NCBI GenBank assembly: GCA_963555705.1
Contig: OY743181.1
Coordinates: 22,262,513-22,326,512, forward strand
Origin: Ligustrum vulgare
Taxonomy: Eukaryota; Streptophyta; Magnoliopsida; Lamiales; Oleaceae
Length of the DNA stretch: 64,000 nucleotides
Direction: 5' to 3'
The position numbers were made by a program, and so were the translations under genes. Below the pieces are notes generated by a model. That model saw only the letters and a program-made list of their open reading frames with translations. It ran no database searches and was not told where the DNA came from. Every line of letters begins with the position of its first letter. Position 1 is the stretch's first letter. Shown one piece after another: positions 1 through 10,741 of this stretch.

Positions 1-160
1 GCCGGTTGCTCAACCCTGAGAGCAAGGTCGAGATCCATGCAGCCGAGAACAATTAGGGTGTTTTCTTTCCAATCCTTGAAGTTTGACCCATCAAGCGTGG
101 GAATTGAATTAAGATCTGCAGATATTGTGGTAGCAGATGAATTAACTGTATAGAGAAGAA
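1..160 (-). pseudogene. Copia gag N-terminus, partial
   Basis: The minus-strand translation contains IPTLDGSNFKDWKENTLIV followed by LGCMDLDLALR. This is the conserved opening of plant Copia gag proteins, which coat the element RNA in virus-like particles. The reading frame is open from about position 160 to the window edge. I see no clear in-frame ATG just upstream. A pyrimidine run ending in CAG directly precedes the frame, so the start may be lost or lie across a splice. Only about 50 residues are visible, so whether the full gene is intact cannot be judged. Confidence 0.75.
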
Positions 161-1595
161 GATGGAAATAGCTTACATTAGTATTTTATTATGCAAATAA
201 TAATTTCAAATAATGGTAAGGCCCATCACAAGATACCCAGCACAACATCAATATTTAGTCTTTGGACAGAAATATTAACTTGTAAGTGGTACTCTCGATG
301 TAGTAATCAAACACTGACAATAAGACATGTCAACCAATAAACATTTCTTTGGACCGATTTATTGATCACGCGTTAAACCAAATAATCGTCACGTGTTTAT
401 CATCACAGGTGCATGTGAAATTCCATCCAAACATTGACCTTCCTTTGGGCCGATCAATATCCGCATGAACAACACACACACACACAAAACCTTCTAATAT
501 TTTAAATTAATTAATTTCCACAAGAGAGGTTGCTTTGGTAACATGTTGCTTTAATTAATTCACTTTGAAATATTATATTTCTCAAAAAAGTCCGTCATAC
601 CAAAATTTGAACTTGAATTGACTGTTTTGCATATATTTAAGATTTTAGGATTTGAATTATGAAATTCAATACTTTAGGATTAAGTAATCATTAAGTTGGA
701 TGGTTAAATTGCAATTTAATTAAACTTGATTGACCAATTATGAAATATTTTTAAACTTGAAGGACTAAATTGCAATTTTTCCAAACTTTAGCGGCCAATC
801 AATTAAAATCAGAAACTTTAGGGACTGAATCGTAAAATTCAGAACTTTTAAAACCCAACTTAAATGATTTCTTAACTTTAGGGACTTATTTTTGTAAATT
901 CAGAAGTTTGAAGGGCCAACTTAAAAGTTTTTATAAACTTAGGGTTTTAAACAATATTTAAAACAAAATTGGAGGATCAGGAGTTAAATAAACCAATTTC
1001 GTAAATTGCAAACTAGCCCCTCAGAACTTCAAATTTTCGAGTGAGGTCCCTGGGCCAAAAAATTGGAAGAACTAGGGTTTGCAACCAAACCCTAGTCTCG
1101 CCGCACAAGAACTCGGCGCCATTGCTGGTGCCGCCCATCACCTGCAGCGCCATCACCACCGCAACCCCATCGCGAGCGGCGACGCTGCATCCCGTCGTGC
1201 GCAGCGCGCGACGACGCTGTTCCGACCTTCATTCTTTCCATCAACAAGAAACAACACAATACACATAATCCAAATCCATACTTCATGTAATCCGAATCAG
1301 AAACCACGTTCAAGTGTTCATAACGATTTCAAACCAATTCCAAAAATCAATTTCAAAATCAGACTTGAAAAATCAGTTTACAGATCCTTATGTCCAATTT
1401 TCGAGATCAAAAAATTTTGCATATATGCATACAGAGAGATCGATTGGCTGAAAACCCAAAATCACGTTCCAAATTTTCAATAAATTGAATGTATGTATAT
1501 TTCGAAATCATAAGCCTCTTATGCGCATATACATACACACACAATTTGGTTTTACATATATGCGTTCAAAATTGATCTGATAATTCAACACGATG
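161..1595 (-). other. Untranslated leader of the Copia element
   Basis: About 1.4 kb lies between the primer-binding site and gag, far longer than usual for Copia. It is AT-rich except for a GC-rich island at about 1,080-1,230 with CG-repeat-like text (GGCGCC, GCGAGCGGCGACG). Repeated phrases of the type 'aactttaggga' occur at 760-950. Short open frames here on both strands have no recognisable domain and I do not call them genes. Confidence 0.5.
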
Positions 1596-1596
1596 T

Positions 1597-1610
1597 TGGC
1601 TCTGATACCA
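1597..1610 (-). other. Primer-binding site (tRNA-iMet type)
   Basis: The minus strand reads TGGTATCAGAGCCA two bases inside the LTR end. This is the standard plant PBS complementary to initiator Met tRNA. It fixes both the orientation of the element and the inner end of the LTR. Confidence 0.85.
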
Positions 1611-1612
1611 CT

Positions 1613-2066
1613 TGTTAAAATTAAATTTAATATAGATGAATGTTCATCTAAAATCCACAAACATCATGCTGTAATTATCAAGATCGAAACTGAAGCAGGA
1701 GCGTACCTAAATCCATTATTGTGTTTGATCGAACGGGGTTATGGTCTTCCAACTGATTCGTGGTTTTCTCCTTATGTTTCTTCTCTGTTGACGGGGATGC
1801 AGAGAATTATGAAAAGTCACGCTCAATTGGGGACCATGACCTGTATAAATAGTTGTAGGACAGCTATCGTGTTTCAATGTTATTAAATTGGCCCATCATC
1901 AATTTAAAACATTGAATCCGTCTCTACACTTTAATCTCACGACACTTAATACCCATTAGTCCCGAATAATCTTTAGTGGATCACTTTATTGACTAAATCC
2001 TTAAGATAGCATCACACATTTTATTTTATACATCTTTGGCCCCACATTATTGAATTTTATCCAACA
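1613..2066 (-). repeat. 5' LTR of Copia element
   Basis: Plus-strand ends are TGTTAAAATT and TTTTATCCAACA, so the minus-strand LTR begins TGTTGGATAAAATTC and ends TTTAACA. The inner end sits two bases from the PBS. The partner LTR is outside the window, so age and target duplication cannot be assessed. Confidence 0.8.
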
Positions 2067-2179
2067 AAAGCGTGTTTAAATTATATGCCTATAGAGATGC
2101 TTAACCTTTAAATGTCCAATTCTGATGATTCATTCGAATTTCAAAACATGTCAAGAACATATAACAATCATTTTTATTT

Positions 2180-5016
2180 TACATAATTTGGTGTTAAGTA
2201 TGACAAAGAATTGTGTAGGAATAACAAAGGAATTTATACTTTTAAAGTTCAAGGTCAAGTATATCATTATATTAATGATATATTACCTTCGAACAATGAA
2301 CCATTATATTTACAGTTGTATTTCTATGATACTGAACATGAAATACAAAATAGACTTCGTCTCTCAGAGAAATTGACCGAATCTACATGAAAAAAAATAA
2401 TAGAAATTTTATGTATAAATCCATGTTCCCAATTTTTCTGTTTTTTGAGTAATCTTGAATCATTGAATATTATCTTAAAATCTGACCTGCTCTTGACCAG
2501 ATAATTTATAATAGACCTTCTATTTCTCAAGTTGCTGCAATTTAGGTTGATGATAATTCCTCAACGAATATAAGTGTACACGACATTCGTGTTTTTAGCC
2601 ATGCTGGAACTCCACGTTGTGTCCAGTAGTACTATGGCTGTTATGATCCACTTCAATATCATTTACTTTTTCCATACGGTGAGCTTAGTTGGCATCAAGG
2701 AATACAAAAACAATATAGAACTCACTCATCTTCATTCAACAATCGACATATTTTCTTGAATTTAATTACATTACTACCCCTGAATAGTTATTTGAAAGAG
2801 AGGAAACATGTAATTTGCTAACTATCCTAAAACAATATTCAAATAAATGTAAATATATCCATTAATTTATTACTGACTTTTACTTCTTTGTAAATTATTC
2901 ATTTCTTTATAAATGGGCTAATGTTAATCTTCTTTTAACTACAGTTCTAGCAAAACATTCCAAGTGGACTCAAGTCTCTTTGAAGGAATATTACTATTAC
3001 AAATTGCAGATTAGAAATCTAAGTAACATCATTCTTCCCCATACCGTTCGATTACTTTAGCAATATATAGTAGGTATGTACATTAAAAATGAAATGTCTA
3101 GATTAGACTTCTTTAGAAAAAATCAGTTCTAGATAAGAGAGGATCTATATCAAGGCATTATTGACAACGTTTCTTTAGGTGAAACTAGAGAATATAAGAT
3201 TGGTAAAAGAGTTATTTTACTAGATTCGTTCATTGGAGGACCTAGAGATAACACGAAAAAATATATGGATGTAATGACTTTAGTTCAACGATTTGGTATA
3301 CTTGACATTTTCCTTACAATAATTTGTAATCCAATTTGGGTTGAAATAAATAATGAATTATCATACAATGATCAAACTCAAAATCGTCTAGACTTAATCT
3401 CACGAATTTTCAAAGCTAAATTAGAATAATTAAAAGATGATTTACTTAACAAAAATATTTTCGATCCAATTGCAGCCTATATTTATGTTATTGAATTCCA
3501 AAAATGGGATTACCTCACGCTCATTTTTTGCTTATTCTGAAACATGATTTTAAAGTTATATCAACAAATATAGTTGACGAAATAGTATCATGTGAGATTC
3601 CAAATGAATATGACAATCCTTATTTGCATTCAAAAATAATAAAATATATGATGCACGGACAATCTAAACAACTAAATCCAACTAATGTATGTATGGAATA
3701 CAATCAAACTTATAAAAATAAATATCGCAAAATTTTTATTTCACATACTACATCGAGGAATAATTCTTACCCACTATATCGACATTGTGATAATGGTGAA
3801 AAAGTAAAAGTTAGAGGCCATTACTTCGATAATAGATAGGTTGTATTGTATAATCCATATATACTTGCTAAATTTGACTGTCATATTAACATTGAAATTT
3901 GCTCTATAGTAAAAGCTGTGAAATACTTATACAAATATGTTTATAAAATACACGATCGAATAAACTTTTCAATAAATAGTGACAAACCAAAGATTGAAAT
4001 AGATGAAATCAATAGATTCCAAAGCACTTGATGGATATTAGCACCTGAAGCAATCTAGAGAATTTACGGTTTTAATTTAAGATAAAAACTCTCCGTCTAT
4101 CATTTCCCTTCAATTACATTTAAAAGATCACCAAAATAATTCCTTTAATAATAACGATAATTTAACTAACATATAAAATAACGAAAAATTTATATCTTTG
4201 TTGTATAGAGATTTCGGAGTTCATTTTGTTTGGAACGCACAAGGTCGTTTTTGAAATTCCAGAAAATAAAAAATGTTATAGGAATGATTGTTTTTGCTAA
4301 CCCTAGCTAATGAAGGAGTAAAATATTGTCTACGTGTGTTTTTAAACAATATTAAAGGTGCAACTTCATTTGCACGAATATCACTAACCCGCAATATGCT
4401 TGCACATTTTGACACTTCATTTTCTAAATATCTGCTTTCTATTGGTAATGATGACATTGAAACTCATACTTGTGGTATGATTGAACTCCCAAAGAATATC
4501 ACTATTAGATTTGAGGAAAAAATGAAATTATTAAATGACCTTATTGATTTAGTGTTTCTAAATATTGAATCGTACGATATATATAGTTTATTGATGATTA
4601 ATAGGGTTGTTTTAACTTCAAAAAATGAAAATGTTGATCTTATAAATAATTTGTTGTTACATAGAATTCATGAAGAGAGATTTATATACTGTAGCTTTGA
4701 TGAAGTGATTTATATAATAGAAGAAAATGTTCACGATGGCTTTTTAAATACATTAACACCTAATGGAATACCTCCCCCTGAACTTGTTCTTAAATAAAAC
4801 TGTCCCGTTATTTTGCTTCGAAATATCAATCTTTCTGAAGGATTATGTAACGGTACAAGATTGATTTGTAAACAGTTTGAACGTAATGTTATTAACACTA
4901 AAATAGTAACTAGAGAATACCGTAGAAAATGTGTTTTCTTGCCTAGAATTCATTTTGTACCATTAGGAAAAAAAAGGTTCAATTCCTTTTAAGCGAGCTC
5001 AATTCCCTATTCATCC
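2180..5016 (+). pseudogene. Helitron RepHel (Rep/helicase) relic
   Basis: The autonomous Helitron protein carries an HUH-type Rep nuclease and a Pif1-like helicase for rolling-circle transposition. Recognisable blocks in order: QGQVYHYINDILPSNNEP and LYFYDTEHEIQNRLR (2,250-2,370); YYGCYDPLQYHLLFPYGE (about 2,635-2,690); FIGGPRD...TLVQRFG (3,230-3,300); GLPHAHFLLIL with the HUH histidines (3,505-3,540); YNPYILAKFDCHIN and KAVKYLYKYVYK (3,848-3,950); ANEGVKYCLRVFLNNIKGATSF (from 4,310). Then the frame jumps directly to the late helicase block ISLTRNMLAHFDTSFSK (4,380), so helicase motifs I-V are missing. C-terminal matches include NRVVLTSKNENVD, FLNTLTPNGIPPPE, NGTRL and IPFKRAQFPI (to 5,016). 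Many stops and frameshifts show that it is dead. Confidence 0.88.
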
Positions 5017-5900
5017 CTTTTTCTCATTCATACATTCATAAAAATATAGCATCACTGTAAAGTTTCTTGCATTCATGAAACATAGCATTACTGTATTACT
5101 GTAAAGTTACACATGTATCACCTACTGACAATTCAACCTTTATCAATTCACGTATTATTGCAATTGTGCTTGGCATAAAACCAAAGAGGCCATTTTACAC
5201 AAAAGTTGGCAATCAAGCTACTGTGCAGGATCTTGTTTAAGGAACGAAGGGTTAGTATATACAAACTTCACTTATATAATAAAAAAACTTAAATTTCTAG
5301 AGAGTATGTCTTCATCCAATTAAATGACAATACTTCACATTTCACAAATTCAATACAATCATTTTAACAATGTGGTCTTCCTTCGTTGACAATGAATGTC
5401 AAGAAATAGTTTAGCTATTGCAAAAAACACTTGTGATCATTGCAACACAACTTCAAGTCACTTTATTCAACGGTATGTTCTTCCAATCCAACTACAACGT
5501 GTAAACAATTAAATTTTTACCTTCCAAATTTTATACTTCACAATATTTTAACTAGACTATTTCTTCTAGGTCTCTCTTTATCTACAACTTCTAATTCTTT
5601 TTTCTATGTAAACTTTTCATTCGATGAAGTTATCGAGTACCAAAAATTGTAAACCACTTAAAAATGTTTACTCATTTTTAAATATCTATAATATATTGCA
5701 AGTTTCTAACACTCACTATTGTCTAACTGACAGGATCCATGACAACTTTGAAAGACTAGTAGAAATAGCTTCATTGAAGCCATACTTTACGCCACAAAAG
5801 ATCACAGCTTTGGAAGACATGAGCTTCACAATAGTTAAGGATGTACATCACTTAACATAAATAGTATACATACAACTTAATAGCCATCTAAAAAATTATT
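5017..5900. other. Unassigned stretch after the Helitron relic
   Basis: AT-rich sequence with short open frames at 5,440-5,652 and 5,624-5,860. The second encodes a 78-residue peptide (FERLVEIASLKPYF...) that I do not recognise. It may belong to Helitron-captured sequence or the element's 3' side, but no Helitron 3' terminus (hairpin plus CTAG) is visible here. Confidence 0.4.
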
Positions 5901-6012
5901 ATAGATCCTTTTGATCAATAAATGCATTTGAAGCCGATGTTTGAGATATTATTGATCCTTTTGATCAATACATGCATCTAAATAAATTATTGTTCGAACT
6001 TCTGGTTCGAGT

Positions 6013-6585
6013 GATTTTTTGTGAGGATAATGATGCATTTTTATAATATTTTCAGCTTCTTAATTTACTCTTCAATGCTGAGAAAATTGTCTAATCATAT
6101 TTACAATCATTTTTTCCAGTGTTATAAAAATATCACCCATTTGTGATATGGGTTCAGACTACACATTTATACTCAACATTCTTTATTTTTCATCTCAGTG
6201 CATTGTGGTGGATAAATTTTACATATACCGCACTATAGAAAAATTAGATGGAAAATTAGGCTCTAACCATAAGCCAATTATAATGTGGGAGAATTATGAT
6301 GTTGACATGATGGGTAATAAAATTTCCCAAACAAAAATGGGAAGTATTTTGTTCTCAATCAAATCAATTGGAGGCGTTTAACAAGCAATAATGTTAAATC
6401 ATTTAACGACATCCCAACTAACACTTATTAAAATGTTGAGATTCATGTCCACTATCATTATCAAGACACATTTTTGATTATATAATCTGAAAATTATGCT
6501 CAAGATTTAAAATTTGAGCAATAATTTCACAAACTTTAGGTTGCGAACATCATGCAATCATCTAGTATATGTATCAAATCTATTA
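6013..6585. other. Unassigned stretch with one unidentified short ORF
   Basis: The 77-codon plus-strand frame at 6,148-6,381 (SQCIVVDKFYIYRTIEKLDG...) has no family I can name. The flanks are AT-rich. It lies between two parts of the hairpin-rich leader and may be another insertion into it. Confidence 0.3.
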
Positions 6586-7120
6586 GGGTGTGTTTGATAC
6601 ACCCCTATTTTTCAGGAAAATGTCAAATCATGGAAAATATTTTCCAACTTTTGTATTTGTTGGGTGTTTGGTTGGCAAAATTTGCCTTGAAAAATATTTT
6701 CTTAGGTACAACCATTTAAAGCACAACTAACTCATTTGCCTTAAAAATATTTTCTTACCTATTTGTTGAGAAAATATTTTCCAGCTAAGGTGGAAAATCC
6801 TTTTGCGTCACGTTTGATCATTTTTATTATTGTTAATTGACTTATTTTTTTTTTCAGAAATTAACATTATTATTATCAAGTACAAATGAGTGAAAAATTA
6901 ATTTTTTTTTATTAAAATAGTTAAATTTTGATTATTTGCCGTGGAAAATAATATCAATCAAACAACAAAATTAGGAAAATCTCCTACTTTTTCACCTGGA
7001 AAATTAATCTAATCAAACACTTCCAATTATCATTTTCCAGGAAAATAATTTCCAGTCAAATCAATTCCTAGAAAATATTTTCCTACCATCTATTTTCCAT
7101 CTTTTCTATCAAACACACCC
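6586..7120. mobile_element. Tourist-like MITE (PIF/Harbinger group)
   Basis: The element begins GGGTGTGTTTGATAC and ends TATCAAACACACCC, a perfect terminal inverted repeat. It is flanked on both sides by TTA, the target duplication preferred by PIF/Harbinger elements. It is 535 bp with many internal AAAATATTTTCC-type inverted motifs and no coding capacity. A diverged relative lies at 28,478-28,953. Confidence 0.85.
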
Positions 7121-8613
7121 TTAGATACAAATAATATTTAGATGATCAACGCGGAGGATGATGGGGCCCTGGTTATCATCCTGATTATTTTCAGAAATAT
7201 AGGGAATTTAATTCATATTTTAGCTAGTGATAGTTAGTGAAAAATTTCATGAAAGAGAACAAACATCATATATGATTGAATTGAATAATCTTCTGGTTCT
7301 TCATTGATTATCCATTTAAATTTTGCATCATTATTGATGCAGTGATGGTCCGATTGGTCATGCCAAATAATAAAATTAAATTGAACTTCTGGTTCAATAT
7401 AAGATATAATTCAATAATTAAATATTATATAATCATTTATCATTCAAGTAGTCAAATAAATGAATGACATTAGTTATATGTTTTCCTTCAGGGATAAACA
7501 TGAACTTAAATAATATATTCTTGGAAACATGTGCTACTTCAAAAGCATATTTTATTGCTCGTTCAAAATCAATATGTTGATATTCTTTTGGAATATTGAA
7601 ATTTGTAATATCACATTCTTCAAGAGCAGATGATATTATTTTATAATTGTTGTGCTTTTTCGGGAAAAACAACGTATTAAACTTGAATATTCAATATAAA
7701 ATAAAATTTTGCTTCTTCTAGAGCAAAAACGAAATATTCTTTAGGAATATTTTATTAAATAACTCAAATTAGATATTCCTAATACTACAATATTCTGCTG
7801 AAATATCGATTTATATCAATGTTTTTTACAATATTCTTATGAAATATTGATTTAGATTGTTTTCCTTCCTAGAATAAAAATACAATATTCTTCTGAAATA
7901 TTGATACGAAGTAATAAATTATATTAAATAAGATATATATCTATCATCAACCAGTTTAGTTAAAACGATATTACAAATTGTATAACATATAACACTTGTA
8001 TTTATATATTATAGAAAGTTATGTGATTAATATTCTTCTGAAAATATTAATTATTTATTGTGCTAATTCAGAAGCAACAACGAATTATTCTTCTAGAATA
8101 ATTATAGTTCTAAAATTGCTATTCTTCAAGAACAATAAGTCAACATTCTTTTGAAATATTGGAAATAATAAATCATGCTCTTCACGAGTTGGAACACTAA
8201 TTATACCGCTGTGCTGCTTTAGGAGCACCTACAAATTAATGTTAAAGATTATATATATTTGCTATTCTGAAGTAATTGAATAATAAATCTTTTAAAATTA
8301 TACTCTTCGAGAGTAATTAATATTCTATAAGAATTTTATAGTAAAAATTATGTTACTTCAGGAGTAACCACAAATTATTTATGATAGTCGAATTAATATT
8401 CTTCTGGAATATGAATTATACATATATTAATATGAACTGATGAACATTATTAACAATTTATCAAACAAAGAATGAATTCATGTAAATATCTGAATCCCAA
8501 CAGTGGTTTCTTGACCACTTTCAAGGAATTTTGTTATTTCTCGACTCATTTACTGTATCTAAACCTCTCTTCGATTCCTCAATAACTTTATCTTTTAACT
8601 CAATTTGATAGAA

Positions 8614-8628
8614 CTTGTGCTGATAACG
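8614..8628 (-). other. Primer-binding-site-like sequence
   Basis: The minus strand reads CGTTATCAGCACAAG directly after the LTR end AACA. A TTATCAGCAC motif in this position is seen in a group of plant Copia elements. It marks the leftward sequence as the 5' leader of a minus-strand element. Confidence 0.6.
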
Positions 8629-8800
8629 TGTTATAAACTAGAGAGAAAAGAAAGAAGAAATAAAGAAACCAATCAACTTGTGTTTTATTATGAACCAGAT
8701 CCCTATATATATAGAGGAGAATAGGGGTATACAAAATAATAATGTCTAGAGTTATATGGATACAATTGTCATTCACCAATACAATATAATATTTACAACA
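8629..8800 (-). repeat. Short (172 bp) LTR of a Copia-like element
   Basis: Plus-strand ends are TGTTATAAAC and ATTTACAACA, so both orientations give TG...CA with near-matching inverted termini. On the minus strand it contains a TATA-box-like CTATATATATAGG, and the end abuts the PBS-like motif. I see no partner LTR or gag/pol to the left within the hairpin-rich sequence, so the element is a truncated remnant. Confidence 0.65.
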
Positions 8801-9169
8801 TGTTATTCTATTTCAAAATATTATACTTTTATCATCATTGGAATATATTCTTGCGTATGAAATTAGTAATCATTCATCTCGTAAGTATAATAGATAAGCA
8901 TGTTTAACTTCGATACAATTGTTGTGAATAGAGCTTTTTGTAGTAGATCTTTTATTAGTAGAGATTTTTTCAAAAGTGCTGTTAACAAAAAACAGTTGAC
9001 TGTTTAGTTGTCACTCCAAAAAGTACTGCTAACTTTAAATTGATTGTTTGACAGTACAAGTATAAAAGTGTTTTTGTATAAACTAACACTTACATTATAT
9101 CTCATAATTAACTAAATTAAATAATTATTTCACATCAATTAAATAATTATTTCATTATCGCTATCACTA
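8801..9169. other. AT-rich intergenic sequence
   Basis: No gene is visible. An AACTAAATTAAATAATTATT segment at 9,107-9,134 recurs at 9,635-9,662 on the other side of the small Helitron. Confidence 0.4.
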
Positions 9170-9643
9170 TCATCACTATCACTACTACCTTAAAAGTACC
9201 AATAGGGGAGAATCTTTCAGGTACCAAATTTGCCCCTACATATTTTATTTTAATCCAAATATGTCATTACTTCTACATTAATTATTAATTAATAAGTTAA
9301 ACTCCAACAGTCCACACCTCTCCATTTTCACTACTTCACTAAAAGTACCAATAGGGGAGAATCTTTCAGTTACCAAATTTGCCCCCACATATTTTATTTT
9401 AATCCAAATATGTCATTACTTCTACATTAATTAATTAATAAGTTAAACTCTAACAGTCCAGACCTCTCCATTTACCCTCAAAACAAATATATTTTATAAC
9501 TTACAGAAATCGATTTTCAACCATTTTTTTTAGTTTGCTGAAATTTCACAAAAATTATTCAAAAAAATTTTATTACAAAAAAAAATTATACACTTTATTT
9601 TTCATTTACATAAGACGTGCAACGCACACGTGCTTTGAACTAA
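9170..9643 (+). mobile_element. Small non-autonomous Helitron A
   Basis: It starts TCATCACTATCACTACTACC after an A and ends with a hairpin (ACGTGCAACGCACACGT, 9,615-9,631) followed by GAACTAA, the CTRR-type Helitron 3' terminus. Its 5' segment is tandemly duplicated with a period of about 149 bp: TACCAATAGGGGAGAATC occurs at about 9,197 and 9,346. No coding capacity. An inverted relative lies at 9,757-10,099. Confidence 0.7.
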
Positions 9644-9756
9644 ATTAAATAATTATTTCACATCATTGTTGAAATCTATATAAAAAAAACTTTTAATTAA
9701 TTCATAAAATATAATATTTCACTATGTTCAATATATTCCATATTTTTATTACTTAA

Positions 9757-10099
9757 CTAGTCCAAAGCACATGCATTGCACGTATTATATAAATGATGAA
9801 TAAATTGCATACTTTTTTTTTGTAATAAACTTTTTTTGAATAATTTTTGCAAAATTTCAGCAAGCTAACAAAGGGGGGGGGGGGGGGTTGAAAATCGATT
9901 TTTGTAAGTTATAAAACATATTTGTTTCTATGGTAAAAGGAGATGTGGAGACTGTTGGAGTTTAATTTATTAATTAATTAATGTAGAAGCAATGTCATAT
10001 TTGTGTTAGAATAAATAAAATATGTGAGGGCAAATTTGATAACTGAAAGATTCTCCCATATTGATACTTTTAAGGTAGTAGTGATAGTGATAGTGATGA
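9757..10099 (-). mobile_element. Small non-autonomous Helitron B, inverted relative of A
   Basis: On the minus strand it begins TCATCACTATCACTATCAC after an A and ends ACGTGCAATGCATGTGC...GGACTAG followed by T, an intact Helitron 3' end with its hairpin. It is homologous to Helitron A without A's internal tandem duplication. A run of 15 G (9,873-9,887) sits inside. Confidence 0.75.
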
Positions 10100-10640
10100 T
10101 TAGGAAAAAAACATTTTTTTAAAATTTATTTTCAAAAAATCTTCATATTTTATTAATTAATTAATAAAATATAATATTTCAATACCAGCTATGAAAAATA
10201 AAAAAATTTCAGCCTATTATAAATTTTATTAATTAATAAAATATAATTTTTATTAATCAATAAATATAATATTTTAATACGAATTATGGAATATAATATA
10301 TTTCAATATATTTCTTAACAAGATACTATATATTTTAACTTTTTGTAGACGTATTTTTTTGGAGTAATTCTAGAGGGACATTCATTTTGGACAATTTAAA
10401 ATGACATTGTGGTGTGTCAATTTTTCATTGGGTGATAATTCATTTGGTGATAACTTCATTATTTAATGCATATCTTCATCTAGAATTATTGATTTTTTTG
10501 AGGAGTTAAAAATTTGAATTTTTCTAAAACAGCTTTAAAAAGTTATTTATCTAATTAAAAAGTACTTTTACAATCAGAATCAGATATCTATATTTTTTAT
10601 AAGTATTTTAAACCTTTCAAAATCCTGCCAAACACACGAT
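10100..10640. other. AT-rich upstream region of the EF-hand gene
   Basis: No coding signal. It contains poly(A/T) and ATTAATTAAT-type runs and a possible degraded MITE end (CTAGAGGGACATTCATTTTGG, near 10,370). The promoter of the next gene should lie here, but I cannot fix a TATA box with confidence. Confidence 0.4.
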
Positions 10641-10672
10641 ATGCCATTTCATTGAGCCATTTGGCCGCTTCT

Positions 10673-10712
10673 TTCTCTCTCTCTCGCTCACTCACTCTCT
10701 CCACCAAACAAA
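10673..10712 (+). promoter_or_regulatory. CT-rich 5' UTR tract of the EF-hand gene
   Basis: TTTCTCTCTCTCTCGCTCAC followed by TCACTCTCTCC lies 30-70 bases before the start codon. Such CT microsatellites are common in plant 5' UTRs and core promoters. Its role here is inferred. Confidence 0.5.
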
Positions 10713-10741
10713 CACATATTCTTCGTGAAATCTCCAAAGCC

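Larger units (their letters stand above)
1..2066 (-). mobile_element. Copia LTR retrotransposon, 5' portion, cut by window edge
   Basis: Read on the minus strand, this holds in order a 454-bp LTR (2,066 to 1,613), a primer-binding site, a long leader and the start of gag, which runs out of the window at position 1. The LTR has TG...CA ends on the minus strand, and the PBS matches the 3' end of initiator Met tRNA. The downstream pol and the second LTR must lie to the left of this window. Class is assigned from the gag start (UBN2/Retrotran_gag type), which is typical of plant Ty1/copia. Confidence 0.8.
5904..8420. repeat. Array of short hairpins with TTCTG-type loops
   Basis: A run of small inverted repeats, each with a 5-8 bp stem and a loop like TTCTG, TTCTA, TTCGA or TTTAG. 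Exact examples: TCGAAC/GTTCGA (5,994-6,010), GCATCA/TGATGC (7,325-7,340), TTGAAC/GTTCAA (7,381-7,397), AAATATTC/GAATATTT (7,732-7,752), AATTATTC/GAATAATT (8,083-8,103), GTGCT/AGCAC (8,211-8,228), TACTC/GAGTA (8,301-8,315), GTTACT/AGTAAC (8,352-8,368), ATATTC/GAATAT (8,396-8,412). Imperfect CAATATTC...GAAATATTG copies lie at about 7,828 and 7,882. Stem sequence differs from copy to copy but pairing is kept. The MITE at 6,586-7,120 and an unassigned segment interrupt the array. Confidence 0.7.

Noticed and set aside
1041..1483. Overlapping open frames in the Copia leader as genes
   Set aside because: No domain, low-complexity His/Ala/Arg-rich text driven by a GC-rich block, and position inside the leader of a minus-strand element.
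7325..8420. CRISPR-like array
   Set aside because: Units are short hairpins with variable stems and variable spacing, with no constant repeat or unique spacer structure. The context is a plant nuclear genome.
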